Positions 1-6,315 are shown, numbered from the stretch's first letter. The stretch is DNA of 21,952 nt from an uncultured Ruminococcus sp. (GCA_902798605.1 CADBXH010000038.1:1-21952); one strand, 5' to 3'. Notes: generated from the sequence alone by a model not told the origin. Made by a program: numbers and translations.

Positions 1-682
1 GCTGTTGGCTTTCAATTTGCCTGTATCAATCCCGATCTGGCAGGCTGTTATCGGAAGCGTTGTCGCGATAATCGTTGTTAAACAGCTGTTCGGCGGTATC
101 GGCCAGAACTTTGCAAACCCCGCCATCACAGCGCGAATCATTATGCTCGTCGCGTTCTCGGGCGCAATGACAAACTGGACAAATCCTGTCGGTATGCCCG
201 ACACGGCAACCACGGCGACTCCTCTCGCCGCTGTCGCTAAGGGTATCTCGACGCCGTCTTATCAGGATCTGTTCCTCGGCTATCACGCCGGCTCGCTCGG
301 TGAGACCTGCGCGCTCGCGCTTATCCTCGGCGGAATATACCTGCTCATAAGAAGAGTGATAAGCTGGCACACACCCGTGGCGTTCATCGGGACCGTGGCG
401 ATTATGTCGCTTATCTGCGGCAAGGACGTGCTCACTCAGCTGTTCTCGGGCGGACTGATGCTCGGCGCATTCTTTATGGCGACCGACTACTCGACTACTC
501 CCTCCACTAAGTGGGGAAAAATCATATTCGGCGTAGGATGCGGACTTATAACTATCCTGATCCGCTTCTGGGGCAACTATCCCGAGGGCGTGAGCTTCTC
601 GATTTTGATTATGAACATCCTCACGCCGTTCATCTCCAAGCTTACGCGCTCCAAGCCTTTGACGGGAGGTGGTAAGCAGTGA
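1..682 (+). CDS. rnfD: RnfD, Rnf complex membrane subunit (5' end outside window)
   Basis: This is the C-terminal part of the RnfD subunit of the Rnf complex, which couples ferredoxin:NAD+ electron transfer to ion movement across the membrane. The reading frame is open from the first bases, and about 225 residues are visible against roughly 300 or more for the family, so the true start lies upstream; the TTG at position 5 is not a credible start. The visible part is strongly hydrophobic with several membrane helices. A segment reading DTATTATPLAAV matches the region where the family carries covalent FMN on a threonine. The stop codon overlaps the GTG start of rnfG, so the two are probably translationally coupled. 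The order D-G-E-A-B that follows is the usual clostridial rnf order; rnfC would be expected just upstream of the window. Confidence 0.93.
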   Translation, partial: LLAFNLPVSIPIWQAVIGSVVAIIVVKQLFGGIGQNFANPAITARIIMLVAFSGAMTNWTNPVGMPDTATTATPLAAVAKGISTPSYQDLFLGYHAGSLGETCALALILGGIYLLIRRVISWHTPVAFIGTVAIMSLICGKDVLTQLFSGGLMLGAFFMATDYSTTPSTKWGKIIFGVGCGLITILIRFWGNYPEGVSFSILIMNILTPFISKLTRSKPLTGGGKQ

Positions 683-1203
683 AGGATATAATCAAGCCTA
701 TCGCGGTGCTCGCTGGTATCTGCCTTGTTGTTACCGCACTGCTCGCCTACATCAACTTTGTGACCTCGCCGATCATTTCGGCGGCAGAGGAAAAGGCTGC
801 CGAGGAAGCTCGCGCCGAGGTGCTCAGCGAAGCCGACAGCTTTGAAAAGCTCGACACGGAGCTCCCCGAAGGCGTAATTGACGCGTATAAAGCGGCCAAC
901 GGCACAGGCTATGTGTTTACGGTTTCATCAAAGGGCTACGGCGGAGAGATACAGCTGATATGCGGTATCAAGTCCGACGGCAGCATTGAGGCGGTCAAAA
1001 CCCTCAAGCACAGCGAAACAAGCGGTATCGGCTCAAAGGTCGTTGATAACAACTCGAACTACCGCGAAAACTACTACGGAAAAACAGAAGATAACTACGA
1101 AAGCGTTGACGCCTTAACAGGCGCGACGATCTCTTCAAAGGCTTACAAAAAAGCGATCGGAACCGTTTTTGAAGCATATGATACGGTAAAGGAGGCGAAG
1201 TAA
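679..1203 (+). CDS. rnfG: RnfG, flavin-carrying Rnf subunit
   Basis: RnfG carries a covalently bound FMN in the electron path of the Rnf complex. The protein has 174 residues: one N-terminal membrane helix (about residues 7-26), then an extracytoplasmic FMN-binding domain. The flavinylation motif is visible as TGAT at residues 147-150 (context DALTGATISS), and Thr150 is the expected FMN attachment site. The start is a GTG at 679 that overlaps the rnfD stop, preceded by a GGAGGTGG Shine-Dalgarno site. The next gene's ATG overlaps this gene's stop by one base. The length is normal for shorter firmicute RnfG proteins, and nothing looks damaged. Confidence 0.93.
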   Translation: MKDIIKPIAVLAGICLVVTALLAYINFVTSPIISAAEEKAAEEARAEVLSEADSFEKLDTELPEGVIDAYKAANGTGYVFTVSSKGYGGEIQLICGIKSDGSIEAVKTLKHSETSGIGSKVVDNNSNYRENYYGKTEDNYESVDALTGATISSKAYKKAIGTVFEAYDTVKEAK

Positions 1204-1813
1204 TGAACACACTGAATAATTTTTCTAAGGGTATAATCAAAGAGAACCCTGTTCTGGTGCTCGTGCTCGGAACTTGCCCATCGTTATCTCGGCGCTGCGC
1301 AAGGTCATCCCCGACAAGGTGCGCATCCCCTGCTACATCGTGCTCATCGCGGGCTTTGTCACCGCGGTACAGATGCTCGTAAAGGCGTTCGCGCCGGCAC
1401 TTGACGCTTCGCTTGGAATTTATCTTCCGCTCATTGTTGTTAACTGCATCATCTTAGGCAGAGCGGAAATGTTCGCAAACAAAAACAAGGTTTGGGATTC
1501 CGCCGTTGACGGCTTAGGTATGGGCGTAGGATTCACCCTTGCGCTCGTGCTGATGGCAACCATCCGCGAGGTATTCGGCAACGGAACCTTTATGGGTATA
1601 GAAATCCCGATTCTCCACGATAATAATATCTCTATCCTGACAATGGCTCCCGGCGGATTCTTTGTTTTCGGACTGCTCATCGCGGCGGTCAACAAGTTCT
1701 CCGCAAACAAGCCAAAGAAGAAGGAATTCGGCTGTGCGGGCTGCCCGTCGGCTGAGCTCTGCGGCAAAGCAGGCTGCAACTCCGGCAAAAAGGAGGCGGC
1801 TGTAAATGACTAA
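1203..1813 (+). pseudogene. rnfE: RnfE, internally deleted and frameshifted
   Basis: RnfE is a polytopic membrane subunit that pairs with RnfA around an intramembrane iron-sulfur site. The true start is the ATG at 1203, which has an AAAGGAGG site upstream and overlaps the rnfG stop. It encodes MNTLNNFSKGIIKENP and continues to VLGTCP at about 1280. The frame is then lost, and homology resumes in another frame near 1277-1282 (IVISALRKVIPDK) and runs normally to 1813. From family knowledge about 26 residues are missing right after the conserved Cys of LGTCP, so about 79 bases (a number of the form 3n+1) appear deleted. The downstream half keeps the second conserved Cys (VVNCIILG). The C-terminus has a lysine-rich stretch and a four-cysteine tail (GCAGCPSAELCGKAGC). 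The gene is either a real null allele or an assembly error. Its end overlaps rnfA by 8 bases. Confidence 0.85.
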
Positions 1814-2426
1814 GCTTATCATCATACTGCTTTCCGCGGTATTTATCAACAACTATGTGCTGTCAAAGTTTTTGGGTATTTGTCCGTTTTTGGGCGTATC
1901 CAAAAAGCTCGACTCCGCAACGGGTATGAGCCTTGCGGTAATATTCGTAATGCTGCTCGCGACTGCCGCTACTTACCCGATCCAATTCTATCTGCTTGAG
2001 CCGAACAACCTCGGTTATTTGCAGACTATCGTGTTCATCCTCGTGATCGCCGCGCTGGTACAGCTGGTTGAGATCGTGCTCAAAAGATATATTCCCTCGC
2101 TGCACCAGAGCCTCGGCGTTTATCTGCCGCTTATCACCACAAACTGCGCGGTTTTGGGCGTTACTATCCTCAATGTGCAGGATTTCCCCGTGACCGAAAC
2201 GACCTCGTTCTGGTGGGGCTTTACTCAATCAATGGTCAATTCGCTCGGAAGCGGCCTGGGCTTCTTCCTTGCAATGGTAATGTTCTCGGGCGTGCGCTCC
2301 GTGATAGAGGGCTGCGATGTTCCCAAGAGCTTCAAAGGACTGCCGATCACCCTCGTGGCGGCGGCGATAACATCACTCTCGTTCCTCGGCTTCGGCGGAG
2401 TTATCGAGAACCTGTTCGCTGCTTAA
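1806..2426 (+). CDS. rnfA: RnfA, Rnf complex membrane subunit
   Basis: RnfA is a multi-helix membrane subunit of the Rnf complex, a paralogue of RnfE with inverted topology. The protein has 206 residues. The conserved motifs carrying the intramembrane iron-sulfur ligands are present: LGICPFLG with Cys26 and LITTNCAVLG with Cys114. The start is the ATG at 1806, preceded by AAAGGAGG inside the end of rnfE, so translation is likely coupled to rnfE. rnfB follows after 12 bases. The sequence is intact, in contrast to its partner rnfE. Confidence 0.94.
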   Translation: MTKLIIILLSAVFINNYVLSKFLGICPFLGVSKKLDSATGMSLAVIFVMLLATAATYPIQFYLLEPNNLGYLQTIVFILVIAALVQLVEIVLKRYIPSLHQSLGVYLPLITTNCAVLGVTILNVQDFPVTETTSFWWGFTQSMVNSLGSGLGFFLAMVMFSGVRSVIEGCDVPKSFKGLPITLVAAAITSLSFLGFGGVIENLFAA

Positions 2427-2438
2427 GGAGGTGCCGTA

Positions 2439-3278
2439 ATGAATGATATTCTAAACGCGTTACTTACCGCGGCGATCCCCGTAGTTATCATCGGCGTTAT
2501 CTGCGCCGGCGTGCTTGTTATCGCTTCTAAAATCATGGCGGTAAAAGAGGACGAACGGTTCCCGAAAGTAAGGGAATGTCTGCCCGGAGCAAACTGCGGA
2601 GCCTGCGGCTTTGCCGGCTGTGACGGCTACGCAAAGGCTTTATGTGAGGACGAAAGCACACCGACCAACCTATGTATCCCCGGCGCCGACGCCGTTGCAA
2701 AACAGCTCAGCGAGGTGCTTGGAGTTGAGTTTGAAGATGTTATTGAGCAGGTGGCAGTAGTTCATTGCTCGGGCGACTGTGACCACACTCAGGACAAGGT
2801 CGACTATCAGGGTATAGAAAGCTGCGCCGCCGCAAAACTTATGTACGGCGGAAAGGGCAGCTGCACCTACGGATGTCTCGGGCTCGGCGACTGCCAATCT
2901 GTCTGTCCGCACGACGCGATCTGCATAGAAAACGGTATCGCGAGGATAAATCCGCGCAACTGTGTCGGCTGCGGAATGTGCGCAAAGACCTGCCCGAACC
3001 ATCTTATCACCCTCGTTGCCGATGTTGAGCGCGTGGTGGTTGCCTGCGCCAACAAGGACAAGGGCGCTGCTACCAGAAAAGTTTGCTCACGCGGATGTAT
3101 CGGCTGCAGAAAATGCGTTAAGGTGTGTCCGTTAGAGGCGATCAAGGTCGTTGACAACGTGGCGGTTATCAACTACGACAAATGCCACGACTGTCCCGAC
3201 TTTGGCGTCTGCGCCAAGAGCTGCACCACAGGCTGCATAGTCCTCACGGATTTGAGCGGTATGCACCGATTCAAATGA
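2439..3278 (+). CDS. rnfB: RnfB, polyferredoxin subunit of Rnf
   Basis: RnfB is the iron-sulfur subunit that takes electrons from reduced ferredoxin. The protein has 279 residues. An N-terminal membrane anchor (about 8-30) is followed by a [4Fe-4S] domain with Cys47, Cys53, Cys56 and Cys61 (CLPGANCGACGFAGC). A pair of ferredoxin-type clusters follows, one with Cys175, 178, 181 and 185 and one around Cys216-230. Extra cysteines occur at 142-156 and 249-266, the latter a cysteine-rich C-terminus seen in clostridial RnfB. The Shine-Dalgarno GGAGGT begins right after the rnfA stop. It is the last gene of the operon; a strong hairpin terminator follows at 3339-3378. Confidence 0.95.
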   Translation: MNDILNALLTAAIPVVIIGVICAGVLVIASKIMAVKEDERFPKVRECLPGANCGACGFAGCDGYAKALCEDESTPTNLCIPGADAVAKQLSEVLGVEFEDVIEQVAVVHCSGDCDHTQDKVDYQGIESCAAAKLMYGGKGSCTYGCLGLGDCQSVCPHDAICIENGIARINPRNCVGCGMCAKTCPNHLITLVADVERVVVACANKDKGAATRKVCSRGCIGCRKCVKVCPLEAIKVVDNVAVINYDKCHDCPDFGVCAKSCTTGCIVLTDLSGMHRFK

Positions 3279-3279
3279 A

Positions 3280-3407
3280 GTTATGAGTTAAGAGTTGTGA
3301 GTTAAGAGTTAATTAACAACATAAATATGCGTAAAAATAAAAGCTTCACCAATGCCTTAAAGCGTTGGTGAAGCTTTTAAAATGACTCATAACTCTTAAC
3401 TCATAAC
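3280..3407. repeat. Nested inverted repeat enclosing a terminator hairpin
   Basis: The arm at 3280-3301 (GTTATGAGTTAAGAGTT followed by GTGAG) is the reverse complement of 3386-3407 with 21 of 22 positions matching. Both arms are built from short GAGTTA-type units, and further degenerate copies lie on both sides (3302-3311 and 3408-3418). A separate 17-bp hairpin lies between the arms. The right arm runs into the 3' end of the convergent gene and supplies its last codons and stop. Confidence 0.85.
3339..3378 (+). terminator. Bidirectional intrinsic terminator between rnfB and a convergent gene
   Basis: The arms at 3339-3355 and 3362-3378 pair over 17 positions with one G-U wobble and a 6-base loop (CTTAAA). 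The stem ends in AAAA/TTTT, so it can act as a terminator for rnfB on the + strand and for the convergent gene on the - strand. Confidence 0.85.
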
Positions 3408-3664
3408 TCACGACTCTTATCATACGCCTGCCTTACCGCTATCGCTAACTGATCGGCGCAGGAGGTAGACTTCATACCGCAGGTGTTACCCTTTAGCTTG
3501 CTCTCTATTTCCCCGACCGTCATACCGTCGCAGAGCTTTGAGATAGCCTTTAGATTGCCGTTGCAGCCGCCTAAAAAGCTGATGTCCGTCACAACGTCGC
3601 CGTTGAGCGTAAAATTGATCTCCATCGGGCAGACTCCCCTTGTTTTGTACTTGTATGCTGACAT
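3401..3664 (-). CDS. TSCPD-domain protein (TIGR03905-like small cysteine protein)
   Basis: This 87-residue protein matches the small TSCPD-domain family (TIGR03905 type), whose domain resembles the C-terminal cysteine-containing end of some ribonucleotide reductases. Its function is not established. Conserved features are Cys12 (GVCPMEI), the FLGGCNGNLKAI segment with Cys34, Cys45, Cys62 (NTCGMKS) and a TSCAD motif at 68-71 in place of TSCPD. The pattern suggests metal or Fe-S binding (inference). The start is the ATG at 3664 with a GGAG site upstream and a clear sigma-A promoter at 3700-3728, so it is monocistronic. The last residues (SREL) and the stop are encoded by an intergenic repeat arm. 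Confidence 0.88.
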   Translation of the reverse strand: MSAYKYKTRGVCPMEINFTLNGDVVTDISFLGGCNGNLKAISKLCDGMTVGEIESKLKGNTCGMKSTSCADQLAIAVRQAYDKSREL

Positions 3665-3699
3665 ATTTATTCTCCGTCCTTATTCATTTATTTAACAAT

Positions 3700-3728
3700 A
3701 TTATGCGAGACTATTTGGCTTTTGTCAA
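3700..3728 (-). promoter_or_regulatory. Sigma-A promoter of the TSCPD gene
   Basis: On the - strand, -35 TTGACA (3723-3728) and -10 CATAAT (3700-3705) are separated by 17 bases, about 36 bases upstream of the ATG. The match to consensus is 11 of 12. Confidence 0.8.
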
Positions 3729-3742
3729 GTCAATTTTTTCAT

Positions 3743-3773
3743 AAAAAAGCGGCGACCCCGAAAGGTCGCCGCT
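3743..3773 (-). terminator. Intrinsic terminator of the aquaporin gene
   Basis: A perfect 10-bp stem AGCGGCGACC / GGTCGCCGCT (3748-3757 and 3764-3773) with loop CCGAAA is followed on the - strand by a run of T (3743-3748). It lies 16 bases past the aquaporin stop. Confidence 0.9.
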
Positions 3774-3789
3774 GAATTATTTATCGCAA

Positions 3790-4518
3790 TCAAGCTTCTT
3801 TCTTTGCTTCGAGGAACTTGTAAACGCCTGCAGCAACAGCCGCGCCTACGAGCGGACCAACGATGAATACCCAAAGAACGCCCATGGGAGCCGCGTTGCC
3901 CTGCATAAGAGCTACCAAAGCGGGACCGAAGCTGCGAGCCGGGTTGACCGATGTGCCTGTAAGGCCGATGCCGAGGATGTGTACGAGTGTGAGTGTGAGA
4001 CCGATAACGAGTCCGCCGAACGAACCGTGGCCTGCCTTCTTTGATGTAACGCCGAGGATGGTGAGTACGAATACGAATGTAAGGAAGCACTCAACAATAA
4101 GACCGGCAATAGCGCTCTCGTGCACGCCTGCAAGACCGTTGCATCCAAATCCTGCAAGCTGACCCTCAACGGGGCTGGTCATATCCGGAACCTTGCCGAG
4201 GCCGAAGATAGCAGCCAGCACGCCTGCGCCCGCAAAAGCGCCGAGGCACTGGGAGATGATGTAGCCGAAGAAATCGCCTACCGACATACCGCCCGAGATC
4301 AAAACGCCCAAAGAAACGGCGGGATTGATGTGGCAGCCCGAGATATTGCCTACGCAGTAAGCCATACCTACGATAACGAGACCGAACGCCAAAGCGGTAA
4401 GGATGTAGCCGCAGCCGTTTTTAGCGTCGCAGCCGACGAGCATTGCGGTTCCGCAGCCCAATACTACAAGAACCATTGTGCCGATAAACTCGGCAATGTA
4501 CTTTTTAACAGAACTCAT
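3790..4518 (-). CDS. aqpZ: Aquaporin, AqpZ-type (MIP family)
   Basis: This is a water channel of the MIP family in the cytoplasmic membrane, with 242 residues and six predicted helices. Both pore half-helix motifs are present: NPA at 65-67 (SGCHINPAVSLG) and NPA at 192-194 (TGTSVNPARSFGPA). The residues at the selectivity filter follow the E. coli AqpZ pattern: Phe45, His180, Thr189 and Arg195. That favours an orthodox water channel over a glycerol facilitator, which would lack the His. The start is the ATG at 4518 with an AGGAGG-type site just upstream. It has its own promoter and terminator. The genus-level symbol is assigned by motif only. Confidence 0.92.
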   Translation of the reverse strand: MSSVKKYIAEFIGTMVLVVLGCGTAMLVGCDAKNGCGYILTALAFGLVIVGMAYCVGNISGCHINPAVSLGVLISGGMSVGDFFGYIISQCLGAFAGAGVLAAIFGLGKVPDMTSPVEGQLAGFGCNGLAGVHESAIAGLIVECFLTFVFVLTILGVTSKKAGHGSFGGLVIGLTLTLVHILGIGLTGTSVNPARSFGPALVALMQGNAAPMGVLWVFIVGPLVGAAVAAGVYKFLEAKKEA

Positions 4519-4540
4519 TTATGTTCCTCCTTCTTTTTTT

Positions 4541-4560
4541 TATAGGCAGCACCGCCTATA
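4541..4560 (-). promoter_or_regulatory. Short inverted repeat in the aquaporin leader
   Basis: TATAGGC at 4541-4547 and GCCTATA at 4554-4560 form a perfect 7-bp inverted repeat with a 6-base spacer. It lies just downstream of the likely transcription start and upstream of the Shine-Dalgarno site. It could be an operator or a 5'-end mRNA hairpin; the sequence alone does not decide. Confidence 0.45.
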
Positions 4561-4573
4561 ATTCTTCTATTAC

Positions 4574-4602
4574 AATATAACACAAAAGAAGGTTTATTGC
4601 AA
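4574..4602 (-). promoter_or_regulatory. Sigma-A promoter of the aquaporin gene
   Basis: On the - strand, -35 TTGCAA (4597-4602), a 17-base spacer and -10 TATATT (4574-4579). Transcription would start near 4567, giving a leader of about 50 bases. Confidence 0.7.
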
Positions 4603-4672
4603 GTGATTTTGCACAAATTTTCTGTAACCTTTTATTACAATTAATTCACAAACAACATAAATCGCAGCTTTT

Positions 4673-4954
4673 TTATTTGCACCAAATCAATTCGGTAAAA
4701 AACTGCTCGTACATATCGTCCCAGCCGTCTATAGGGTTCACTCCGCCGCCGTTTACGCTCCGCAGCTTTGCGTCGTTTTGAGTCTGTCCCGCGGCAAAAA
4801 GCTCGCCCGCAGTGATTTGATACCCTTTTTCTCTGCACAAGGCGCAAAAATCTTCAACGGGGTTTTCGCTGTCACGCGTTTTAATAAGCTCTGATTTTAA
4901 TTGAGCGTCGGCTCGCGCCGCCGCTAATAATCTTTCAAGCTCCTGTTCGATCAT
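4673..4954 (-). CDS. Nif11-type leader peptide, putative RiPP precursor
   Basis: This 93-residue protein has the Nif11 leader layout: MIEQELERLLAAARADAQLK, then a KTRDSENPVEDFCALCREKG segment ending in GYQITAGEL (residues 44-52). Nif11 domains act as long leader peptides for ribosomally made, modified peptides in many bacteria. After the helix-rich leader comes LRSVNGG (64-70), which fits the LxxVxGG double-glycine cleavage motif of these precursors. About 23 residues of possible core follow, rich in aromatic and acidic residues, with one Cys next to the C-terminus (LIWCK). The start is the ATG at 4954 with an AAGGAG site; upstream in-frame codons to 5068 run through a repeat and are not coding. 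No maturation enzyme, protease or exporter lies in the window, so it is an orphan and its product is unknown. Confidence 0.75.
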   Translation of the reverse strand: MIEQELERLLAAARADAQLKSELIKTRDSENPVEDFCALCREKGYQITAGELFAAGQTQNDAKLRSVNGGGVNPIDGWDDMYEQFFTELIWCK

Positions 4955-4999
4955 AAAAATCTCCTTAATAATCAGAATATTTCCGGCTTGCTTAACAAT

Positions 5000-5082
5000 G
5001 TAGGGGCGTACCCGCGTGTCCGCCCGTGAATCAAGGCAAACTTCGCTGTTATCTGCAGGCGGACACATAGATCCGCCCCTAC
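5000..5082. repeat. GTAGGGGCG-type palindromic intergenic repeat
   Basis: Two nested inverted segments: GTAGGGGCG (5000-5008) with CGCCCCTAC (5074-5082), and GTGTCCGCC (5016-5024) with GGCGGACAC (5058-5066). A shorter relative begins with the same GTAGGGGCG at 13823. The element can fold into a long hairpin and lies directly upstream of the Nif11-type gene. Confidence 0.8.
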
Positions 5083-5111
5083 GAATTCAACCATAAGTAA
5101 ATATAAACAAC

Positions 5112-5141
5112 AAAAAAGACCGCTCATCGCGAACGGTCTTT
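5112..5141 (-). terminator. Intrinsic terminator of the small membrane protein gene
   Basis: AAAGACCG (5115-5122) pairs with CGGTCTTT (5134-5141). On the - strand the stem runs into TTTTTT. It begins ten bases past the stop of the 49-residue gene. Confidence 0.8.
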
Positions 5142-5150
5142 GGTGCGCTA

Positions 5151-5300
5151 TTATTCAATGGAGTTGTCAAGATACTCCATAAGCTCCTCGTCATCCTTCT
5201 TTTGCTTATCCTTAACGATAAAGAAAGCGGTAAGAGCTGCCGAAAGAGCTGCAACTAACGATACAACTCCGATAATGATCATTAATCTTTTGTTTTTCAT
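5151..5300 (-). CDS. Small single-pass membrane protein, 49 residues
   Basis: This short gene encodes MKNKRLMIIIGVVSLVAAL and continues through one membrane helix (about residues 6-29), then a charged tail KDKQKKDDEELMEYLDNSIE. I recognise no family. Evidence that it is real is strong for its size: a GGAGGT site 7 bases before the ATG, a near-consensus sigma-A promoter at 5345-5373 with the correct spacing, and an intrinsic terminator right after the stop. By the positive-inside rule the N-terminal KNKR would be cytoplasmic, which places the acidic tail outside; the lysine-rich stretch after the helix makes this uncertain. The function is unknown. Confidence 0.82.
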   Translation of the reverse strand: MKNKRLMIIIGVVSLVAALSAALTAFFIVKDKQKKDDEELMEYLDNSIE

Positions 5301-5344
5301 AGTGACGACCTCCAAATAATTTTACTAAATAAATATCTATATAT

Positions 5345-5373
5345 ATTCTAAACAATTTTTTGTAAAAAGTCAA
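5345..5373 (-). promoter_or_regulatory. Sigma-A promoter of the 49-residue gene
   Basis: On the - strand, -35 TTGACT (5368-5373), a 17-base spacer and -10 TAGAAT (5345-5350), about 45 bases upstream of the ATG. Confidence 0.78.
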
Positions 5374-5385
5374 CAGAAAAACAAA

Positions 5386-5410
5386 AAAAGCAGAGAAAAA
5401 CTCTGCTTTT
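5386..5410 (-). terminator. Intrinsic terminator of rpsT
   Basis: AAAAGCAGAG (5386-5395), loop AAAAA, CTCTGCTTTT (5401-5410): a perfect 10-bp stem followed on the - strand by T-rich sequence. It separates rpsT from the promoter of the small membrane protein. Confidence 0.88.
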
Positions 5411-5435
5411 ATCTTGTTAGAATCATTGATTAATC

Positions 5436-5696
5436 TTACGCGGAAGCGTTCAGACGCTTCTGAAGTGAAGATTTGCTTCTTGCAGCGGTATTCTTGTGAA
5501 GAATTCCCTTGGCAACAGCCTGGTCAATTTTCTTGATAGCAAGACGAACTGCCTCCTGCTTGTTGTCAGCATTTGTGTCAACAGCATAGTAAGCCTTTTT
5601 GATTGCTGTTCTGAGAGCTGACCTTGTAGCCTTGTTACGAGCTGTTTTTGTAGCAATAACCTTAACGCGCTTTTTTGCAGATTTAATGTTGGGCAT
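5436..5696 (-). CDS. rpsT: 30S ribosomal protein S20
   Basis: Small basic protein of the 30S subunit, 86 residues, which is the normal length. It starts MPNIKSAKKRVKV, typical for S20, and is rich in Lys, Arg and Ala with helical repeats throughout (ARNKATRSALRTAIKKA). The ATG at 5696 has an AAGGAGGTGG site. It has its own promoter and terminator, so it is monocistronic. rpsT lies divergently two genes away from hrcA; in several Firmicutes rpsT is also close to the hrcA-dnaK cluster, so this is partly conserved gene order. Confidence 0.97.
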   Translation of the reverse strand: MPNIKSAKKRVKVIATKTARNKATRSALRTAIKKAYYAVDTNADNKQEAVRLAIKKIDQAVAKGILHKNTAARSKSSLQKRLNASA

Positions 5697-5733
5697 TGTC
5701 CCACCTCCTTGATTTTATCGTCATACAGGTGAT

Positions 5734-5762
5734 ATTTTAGCATATATAGCGCCAAAAATCAA
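5734..5762 (-). promoter_or_regulatory. Sigma-A promoter of rpsT with extended -10
   Basis: On the - strand, -35 TTGATT (5757-5762), a 17-base spacer ending in TGC, and -10 TAAAAT (5734-5739). The TG one base before the -10 makes an extended -10. Confidence 0.78.
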
Positions 5763-5852
5763 GTATTTTTTTTAAAAATTTGAGTTTTCGGGATTTTTAA
5801 AAATCTATGTCTATATATTGTGCCAATTACTAAATACTAATCTATATGCAGA

Positions 5853-6143
5853 TCATTCCTCGGGTTCATCACTATTGTTTTGAGCCGAGTTTTTTCTTGA
5901 CCGCCACCAGATGTAGAGGATCACTGCCAAAAATATGATCAGCATACCCCTGAAAATATATCCCGGCACGCCCTCAAAAACCTCAAGTCCGCCGAACGAG
6001 CGCAACCCGTACCATATCGTAAGAATAACAAAAAACACTGAGAGCAGATATCCGAACACCCCGTACTTTCTGCCGACAAAAAACATCAGCACGGCGAGCG
6101 CTGCCCACAAAAACACATACGCGTACTGCATAAACTGAGTCAT
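5853..6143 (-). CDS. Small multi-pass membrane protein, unknown function
   Basis: This 96-residue hydrophobic protein has about three membrane helices (residues 5-23, 28-45 and 64-80) and a polar acidic tail (RSRKNSAQNNSDEPEE). No family is recognised. The ATG at 6143 has a GAGGGG purine stretch upstream as ribosome binding site; a second Met at residue 5 is a possible alternative start. A sigma-A promoter lies at 6186-6214. The gene is transcribed divergently from hrcA across a short intergenic region. Nothing visible ties it to the heat-shock cluster. Confidence 0.75.
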   Translation of the reverse strand: MTQFMQYAYVFLWAALAVLMFFVGRKYGVFGYLLSVFFVILTIWYGLRSFGGLEVFEGVPGYIFRGMLIIFLAVILYIWWRSRKNSAQNNSDEPEE

Positions 6144-6185
6144 TGCTTTGTTCCCCTCGTATTATACTATTTAAAATATACATCT

Positions 6186-6214
6186 ATTTTAGCGTGTAAG
6201 CCTAAAAAAAGCAA
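6186..6214 (-). promoter_or_regulatory. Sigma-A promoter of the small membrane protein gene
   Basis: On the - strand, -35 TTGCTT (6209-6214), a 17-base spacer and -10 TAAAAT (6186-6191), about 43 bases upstream of the ATG. Confidence 0.7.
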
Positions 6215-6273
6215 GTCCAATGTGACAACAAGGTGAAACTTTTTAAAAACAGGAAATATTTTTGACAAAAGTC

Positions 6274-6302
6274 TTGACTTTTTCTGACTTTAGTATTATA
6301 GT
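6274..6302 (+). promoter_or_regulatory. Sigma-A promoter of the hrcA operon
   Basis: -35 TTGACT (6274-6279), a 17-base spacer and -10 TATAGT (6297-6302). Transcription would start near 6309, immediately before the CIRCE operator. Confidence 0.85.
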
Positions 6303-6315
6303 AAGAACATAGCGA

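Noticed and set aside
1203..1290. Programmed ribosomal frameshift in rnfE
   Set aside because: There is no slippery heptamer, and a frameshift would not restore the roughly 26 conserved residues that are missing.
4955..5068. Longer N-terminus for the Nif11-type protein (extra 38 residues)
   Set aside because: The added codons run through a palindromic repeat, while the ATG at 4954 has a good AAGGAG site and begins the Nif11-like sequence exactly.
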